Part shown: in pieces, positions 39,309 through 42,398 of the stretch
Numbering within the stretch: the stretch's first letter is position 1
How the letters are laid out: the number at the start of each line of letters is the position of its first letter
The notes under the pieces: model-generated
What the model was told of the DNA's origin: nothing
The model's input: only the letters and a program-made list of their open reading frames with translations
The model's database searches: none
Program-made: the position numbers and the translations under genes
Assembly: GCF_000485595.1 (NCBI RefSeq)
Contig: NW_014577277.1
Coordinates: 195,945-238,342, forward strand
Reading direction: 5' to 3'
Length of the DNA stretch: 42,398 bases
Origin: Priapulus caudatus
Taxonomy: Eukaryota; Priapulida; Priapulimorpha; Priapulimorphida; Priapulidae

Positions 39309-39632
39309 TAAATTGAGGTCGAGTATTGTCGTCTCATCATGGTTTGGTCCCTGAGGCGGCATGTGGTGACTCGACGCTCGACGCACGAGGTGGCAGATAT
39401 ACTGCCAATAATCATCGAAGTTTTGTGCGTGCGTGAAGACGCTGAAGGTGACTCGGAGGTAACACGCCTCAAATGTGAAATCTGATGAAATTCTCATATG
39501 TATGTTCGCGAAGACAGGACAAGCGCTAAGAATTCTCTAGCTGTTATCTTAAAGTATATACGCGATATTTGATGCACGTTCGTGTTCCCAAACAGTTGCT
39601 CACAGCGGAAGGAACGTAAACAATTTATTAAT

Positions 39633-39667
<35 letters not shown>

Positions 39668-39750
39668 TGTATGTGTGTGTGTGCGTGCGTGCGTGCGTGT
39701 GTCGCGCATGTACGGGAGTACATGCGCGTGTGTGCGCGCGAATGTATTAG
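39633..39750. repeat. GT/GCGT microsatellite
   Basis: Pure (GT)n at 39635-39662, then GTGC-rich sequence. The frames over it are artefacts. Confidence 0.88.
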
Positions 39751-39970
39751 GGTGAGAGAGCGCGCGACAGGGCAAACTCGGCAGAGGGATTTATAAGTCT
39801 TTCAAGACTTCACAAGTGCTCCGAGAAGCTGCCGAGACTAAAAAAATATTCGAGGCCAGTTTACGCTTTTATTCATTACATCTATCACCAATGTTTGTCA
39901 GATATGCTCCTATGCTATCACGACAGATTTTGATTCTGTTCCCTGTTGTGATTGTACCGCTCAATCAACT

Positions 39971-39992
39971 ACCCCCACCCCCACCCCCACCC
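39971..39992. repeat. CCCCCA repeat
   Basis: Four CCCCAC-like units. From here to about 41980 the sequence shows no gene I can support. Confidence 0.65.
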
Positions 39993-42024
39993 CCTACTTC
40001 CACGTTCCCTTGTAAAATTTCTTACTGCTCAACTAACCTTCTAATCTAATGGATTCCGAATACTATTAAACCAACCACATTAATCTGATTTTCAAAAAAA
40101 TTCATATTTAATTCCAACTCAATAACGTGGTAATACCGTATTAACTACATTAATTAGATAAACAGCATAAACCGTATTAAAAGTTTTCAATTCGCCACAA
40201 TATTTCCCAACAACACCCGATAATATTTATTCGATGATTCCGCTTCCTTGTGGAAGTATATAAATAATGCACCAGGATTAATTGAACATTCAAGGCACGC
40301 GGAGAATTCTAAATATAATTTCTTGCTTGCGCAGCAGACATATAACGCGAATTTAACGAAAATCGTGGAACGAAGAGGAAAGTTCCGCATTCGCATGCAA
40401 TTTCTCATTTTCCTGATTTGCTATACGTATACCCCCATCGCCACGACGAGTTTGCGAGTCCTACTGTCAAAGGTCAGTCGCTCTACATACATATATGCAT
40501 GAGTCTTAGGCAGACGATTGTTTGCGTCCGCTTTTCAGTTAATCCATATCGGCATGGCGTATAACGATATATACGCACCATGTGCCGAAGCCAGCACGGA
40601 TTGTATATATCTATAGATCCGATCAGCAGGGAAGGCACATAGACGGCTGGCTATCACTGAATTTCCCTCTCATCCTGATTCGCGTGCGACCGAACGATAA
40701 TATTGACCATTACTTCTCAGGTTGTCCGAGTTATCTGGGCGAAATTGGGAGATGCCCGCTATAGAACTTACTCTATTCGAAGTCGTAGGCCATATTACAT
40801 TCACTATATTATTCGCTAGTGTGCCGCAACGGGAGGGTATAAGCGGACGTATCAACAAAATTTAATATTTACTTTGTATATGTACTTAATTTTTCAAATG
40901 TAATATTTACTAGCCTTGGTCTACGCACATTATTGATGGTGTCTTACTGATCTAAACCATAGTTATGCCGGACTTAGCATGGTTTAGCTAGTGTGGAGGT
41001 AGCCTACTATACTAACTCTATTAAAACGTGTGGACTACGACGAATTCGGCATCTGCGCATTAAGTAGAGCAGTGATCGATAGGCAATGCCAGACAGTCAC
41101 ACACGAATAATTATCGTGCGAAAATTAAAAGTAAACACGCATTTTAATTTATTCAAAGATTTAGACTTTGTCTAGGAGAAGGGTTTGTTGTGATGTGCTA
41201 TACACACAACAGAAATAAAATGACGACATGTATTCCGATCGTTTTCTATTGCATCTTGGTTTTCGACGACAGAATTTGTGTCTGACGCATTTAATTCGCT
41301 TCACCAAAGTAAATCGATTCATGTTTAGAGCCCTTATATCCTGAGTGTGATTCGAAATGTCGCTTGGGTACCCTCTCTCGACGTGTCAGTAAATGTAAGT
41401 AGCTTTCAATGTTCTTCACACTCAACCACTTCCTCGCAGCAAATGCGTTCGTGTCACTTACCATGAGCACGCTAAATTTTAACATTTATTTTACTTTACC
41501 TTTTCCCGCCTTATTTGCCTTCTCCACCTTCCTCTCCTTCTCCTCCACTCCGCTTTTTTCTACCTTCTCGTCCTTCCTTTTTAGCTTTTCGACTTTTTCA
41601 ACCTCATCTGCCTCAGCCCCCTCCCCTCTTCCTCGAGCTTCAAGCTCTCACCCACCAGCTTCGTTCCACCTCCTCGACGCTTGCTGTTTAATACCGTTTT
41701 AGTGTTGGGTTCTGTGTTGCCTATATGTTTGCCACACACAAGAGGCGTGGCCGGGTGCATAGCTACATAAAGCTTTAATATTAAAGTAGGTGTTGCGACT
41801 GAATAAACATGCGTGCGTATAATCTCAGTGACATTGCTGGTTTTCTGTGGCATTGATGCAGCGCAGCAGTCTCTAGCTGTGTGGGTTTACGGGCACAGTG
41901 CACGCCTGCTGTGCAACCAGGTAGGCGACTAGAAGAAAACCTACGAGACAATTATAAGGAGAAGGAGGGAGAGGAGAGATACTAGCTAAACACCAGCGTA
42001 CGATATGCAGCTAGCATTATGTCT

Positions 42025-42125
42025 TATATTAAATATTATATGATGTATTATATTATATCTCCCATTATGTACTCTTGATTATATGTATTATATTATATTA
42101 TATTATATTGTTATAATATATTATA
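42025..42125. repeat. TATTA-rich repeat
   Basis: Repeats of TATTATATTATAT type over about 100 bases. Confidence 0.75.
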
Positions 42126-42336
42126 ATTCAACGAGCGTTTCAACGTCTTCTGCATAATAGAAGAATAGCTTCTTCTATTATGGACTCTTGATTCTATGCT
42201 TTCCTACCTCCTCTTGCCAGCTTCCTCTATCTGTGCCACCTTTCCCTATTCATCTCTGTATCTTGCTTTTTTTGAATTCTCCATTCTCTATGTTATTCAT
42301 CTCATCTGCCTTCTATCCTTTAGTAATTCGCCTACG

Positions 42337-42337
<1 letters not shown>

Positions 42338-42398
<61 letters not shown>
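42338..42398. repeat. CT microsatellite at the window edge
   Basis: (CT)n running to the last base. Confidence 0.9.

Overview
The window looks like nuclear genome sequence from an invertebrate animal. It is AT-rich and intron-rich, and it carries canonical GT-AG splice sites, long microsatellites, many terminal-inverted-repeat (TIR) mini-elements and interstitial TTAGGG repeats, the usual metazoan telomere unit. The phylum cannot be fixed from what is visible. One protein gene dominates: a type II diacylglycerol kinase (DGK delta/eta ortholog) on the minus strand. I could join 24 exons from 35412 down to 3731. Every junction keeps frame, and together they encode 1069 residues. The order is two C1 zinc fingers, the split DAG-kinase catalytic domain, a long linker, the accessory domain, a coiled linker and a C-terminal SAM domain. 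One accessory-domain exon is missing and must lie in the assembly gap (16371-17291). The N-terminal PH domain expected of the family was not found up to 42398.

Layout (+ coordinates). 1-3730: sequence past the 3' end of the gene, with a GT microsatellite and a 527-bp MITE. 3731-8555: SAM domain and linker exons. 8556-15244: a 6.7-kb intron made of microsatellites and dispersed repeats. 15245-17568: accessory-domain exons and the gap. 17409-23213: compact block of accessory-domain and linker exons. 23214-26926: catalytic exons, embedded in telomere-like repeats and two minisatellites. 27275-35412: the C1 exons, separated by a 5.9-kb intron. 35413-42398: upstream intron or flank with a large inverted repeat, a MITE and microsatellites, and no recognised exon.

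The most unusual content is mobile. The 5.9-kb C1 intron holds a 4738-bp element (27717-32454) with about 170-bp TIRs and a TA target-site duplication. Its only recognisable gene is a decayed protein that I read as an XPG/FEN-like nuclease with a cysteine-rich CXC tail; I see no standard transposase. Other notable signals are a 788-bp near-perfect inverted repeat at 35902-36689, three MITEs sharing CAGGGGC-like ends and 5-bp duplications, a MITE carrying telomere repeats, an intronic minisatellite that copies the authentic 3' splice site of a catalytic exon six times, a GC-AG intron, and a promoter-like cluster (CCAAT, RFX X-box, TATA, splice donor) running antisense inside the kinase gene.
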